From the IMG/VR virus record IMGVR_UViG_3300046009_001560, positions 1-21,138 of that record: a stretch of 21,138 bases of DNA, one strand, 5' to 3'. This document shows positions 20,528-21,138 of this stretch, piece after piece. The notes under the pieces are model-generated. The model ran no database searches. It worked only from the letters and a program-made list of their open reading frames with translations, and was not told the origin of the DNA. The first letter of the stretch is position 1; every line of letters begins with the position of its first letter. The DNA comes from a virus. The position numbers and the translations under genes were made by a program.

Positions 20528-20833
20528 ATGACCACCACATTCAAAATCTCTCAAATGGACCGTGCAACCTCTGACGGTTTCGTGCAAACGGTGCATTGGA
20601 CAGCCTCACAAGTTGATGGCGACTTCTCTGCATCAACATACAGCACAGCCAGCTTCACCAAAGAAGACGGTATCAACTACGTGCCTTATGCTGACCTGAC
20701 AGAAGCTGCTGTTGTGGAGTGGGTCAAGGCATCCTTGGGCGAAGAAGGCGTTACTGCTGTGGATGCTGCTCTGGCTGCAAATATTGCTGACCAGAAGGCT
20801 CCTAAAGTTGCAAGCGGTACACCTTGGGAGTGA
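20528..20833 (+). CDS. Small conserved phage protein (101 aa)
   Basis: Start ATG 20528 (MTTTFKISQMDRATSDGFVQ) has AAAGGA 5 bases upstream; the frame extends to 20456 inside the fibre gene and is not used. The segment TVHWTASQVDGDFSASTYST and the ending ANIADQKAPKVASGTPWE match a small protein seen in many cyanophages and pelagiphages beside fibre and tail genes; its role is unknown. It has no cysteine and no membrane helix. It may be a minor structural or fibre-assembly factor. Confidence 0.82.
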   Translation: MTTTFKISQMDRATSDGFVQTVHWTASQVDGDFSASTYSTASFTKEDGINYVPYADLTEAAVVEWVKASLGEEGVTAVDAALAANIADQKAPKVASGTPWE

Positions 20834-20836
20834 TAG

Positions 20837-21016
20837 ATGGCAAGCATTGACGCTACTGAAGCACGGCTGTCAACTCACGAAGAAGTCTGCGCTTTGCGCT
20901 ACGAGCAAATCAATGCTCGGCTAAAGCGTCTTGAAGCGATCATGCTCAAGACTGCTGGCGTGATGTTGTTGTCTATGGGAGGCACAATATTCTCTGCTGT
21001 TTGGATACTCAAATGA
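20837..21016 (+). CDS. XhlA-like coiled-coil/membrane protein (59 aa)
   Basis: The product starts MASIDATEARLSTHEEVCAL, continues as a helical charged stretch (RYEQINARLKRLEAI) and ends with one transmembrane helix (TAGVMLLSMGGTIFSAVWIL). This N-in coiled coil plus C-terminal helix is the shape of XhlA-type holin-associated proteins. GGGAG lies 6 bases before ATG 20837. Its stop overlaps the next membrane gene as ATGA. A role in lysis is likely by analogy but not shown. Confidence 0.7.
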   Translation: MASIDATEARLSTHEEVCALRYEQINARLKRLEAIMLKTAGVMLLSMGGTIFSAVWILK

Positions 21017-21111
21017 AAGACTTTGCCGAGGCTCTGGTCGCGGCGATTTTCATTGTCGGTATTGTCATTTGGACAGCCAAAATAATAATTGAGGTTTTAT
21101 GGACCCGCTAA
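21013..21111 (+). CDS. Tiny membrane protein (32 aa)
   Basis: ATG 21013 opens a 32-residue frame starting MKDFAEALVAAIFIVGIVIW, nearly all one hydrophobic helix, ending IIIEVLWTR. Overlap as ATGA with the preceding gene and overlap with the next start (21099) support coupled translation. It probably belongs with the neighbouring coiled-coil membrane protein in lysis or in membrane attachment of the virion. Confidence 0.62.
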   Translation: MKDFAEALVAAIFIVGIVIWTAKIIIEVLWTR

Positions 21112-21138
21112 CCGCATTAGCAGCAGTCAGTGCTCCCC
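21099..21138 (+). CDS. Start of a gene cut by the window edge
   Basis: ATG 21099 with GAGG 4 bases upstream encodes MDPLTALAAVSAP and runs off the window. The alanine-rich start resembles small phage proteins that begin MDP-x-T-A and carry a hydrophobic helix, often beside lysis genes. Only 13 residues are visible, so no assignment is made. Confidence 0.5.
   Translation, partial: MDPLTALAAVSAP

Overview
The window is part of a tailed double-stranded DNA phage or prophage. It shows long runs of overlapping small genes, an early recombination block, a primase-helicase beside a DnaA-box/iteron origin, and a terminase-portal-fibre late block. No integrase, tRNA, rRNA, CRISPR array, insertion sequence or host housekeeping gene was seen. 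Gene style (many Shine-Dalgarno-led, ATGA-coupled genes, moderately high GC) and the look of several small phage proteins suggest a betaproteobacterial host, perhaps a freshwater Burkholderiales member. That host assignment is inference.

Left half, minus strand (8663 to 1). Two transcription blocks read leftward. The first, from a promoter near 8717-8744, encodes homologous-recombination and DNA-processing functions in order: a Sak4-like RecA-fold ATPase, two small proteins, a DUF669 protein, a Cas4/RecB-like PD-(D/E)XK nuclease, a RadD-like SF2 helicase, two tiny cysteine-rich proteins, a VRR-NUC nuclease and a ribbon-helix-helix repressor. The second block, from an extended -10 promoter at 3260-3268, carries about a dozen small accessory proteins (zinc ribbons, HTH proteins, two tiny membrane proteins), several of which fall below usual gene-finder length limits. 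Stop and start codons overlap at most junctions.

Right half, plus strand (8770 to 21138). A Cro-like HTH gene starts from the divergent control region. It is followed by a PAPS-reductase-like PP-loop enzyme and a Toprim-helicase replication protein. The origin-like region (11795-12760) has three consensus and four near-consensus DnaA boxes, nine TGACCCT-type heptamers and hairpins around one small gene. Next come a ParB-DNA methyltransferase fusion, small and large terminase, a large portal protein, a collagen-containing tail fibre placed directly after the portal, a small conserved protein and three small membrane-type genes, the last cut by the window edge.

Most interesting non-coding signals: (1) a plus-strand promoter and a perfect intrinsic terminator that together would make a ~65-nt antisense RNA covering the ribosome-binding site and start of the Cas4-like nuclease gene; (2) an adjacent ~84-nt segment that can fold on the sense strand with competing hairpins; (3) the iteron/DnaA-box origin; (4) a likely leaderless start for the ParB-methyltransferase. 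Function calls come from reading motifs by eye; no database search was possible.
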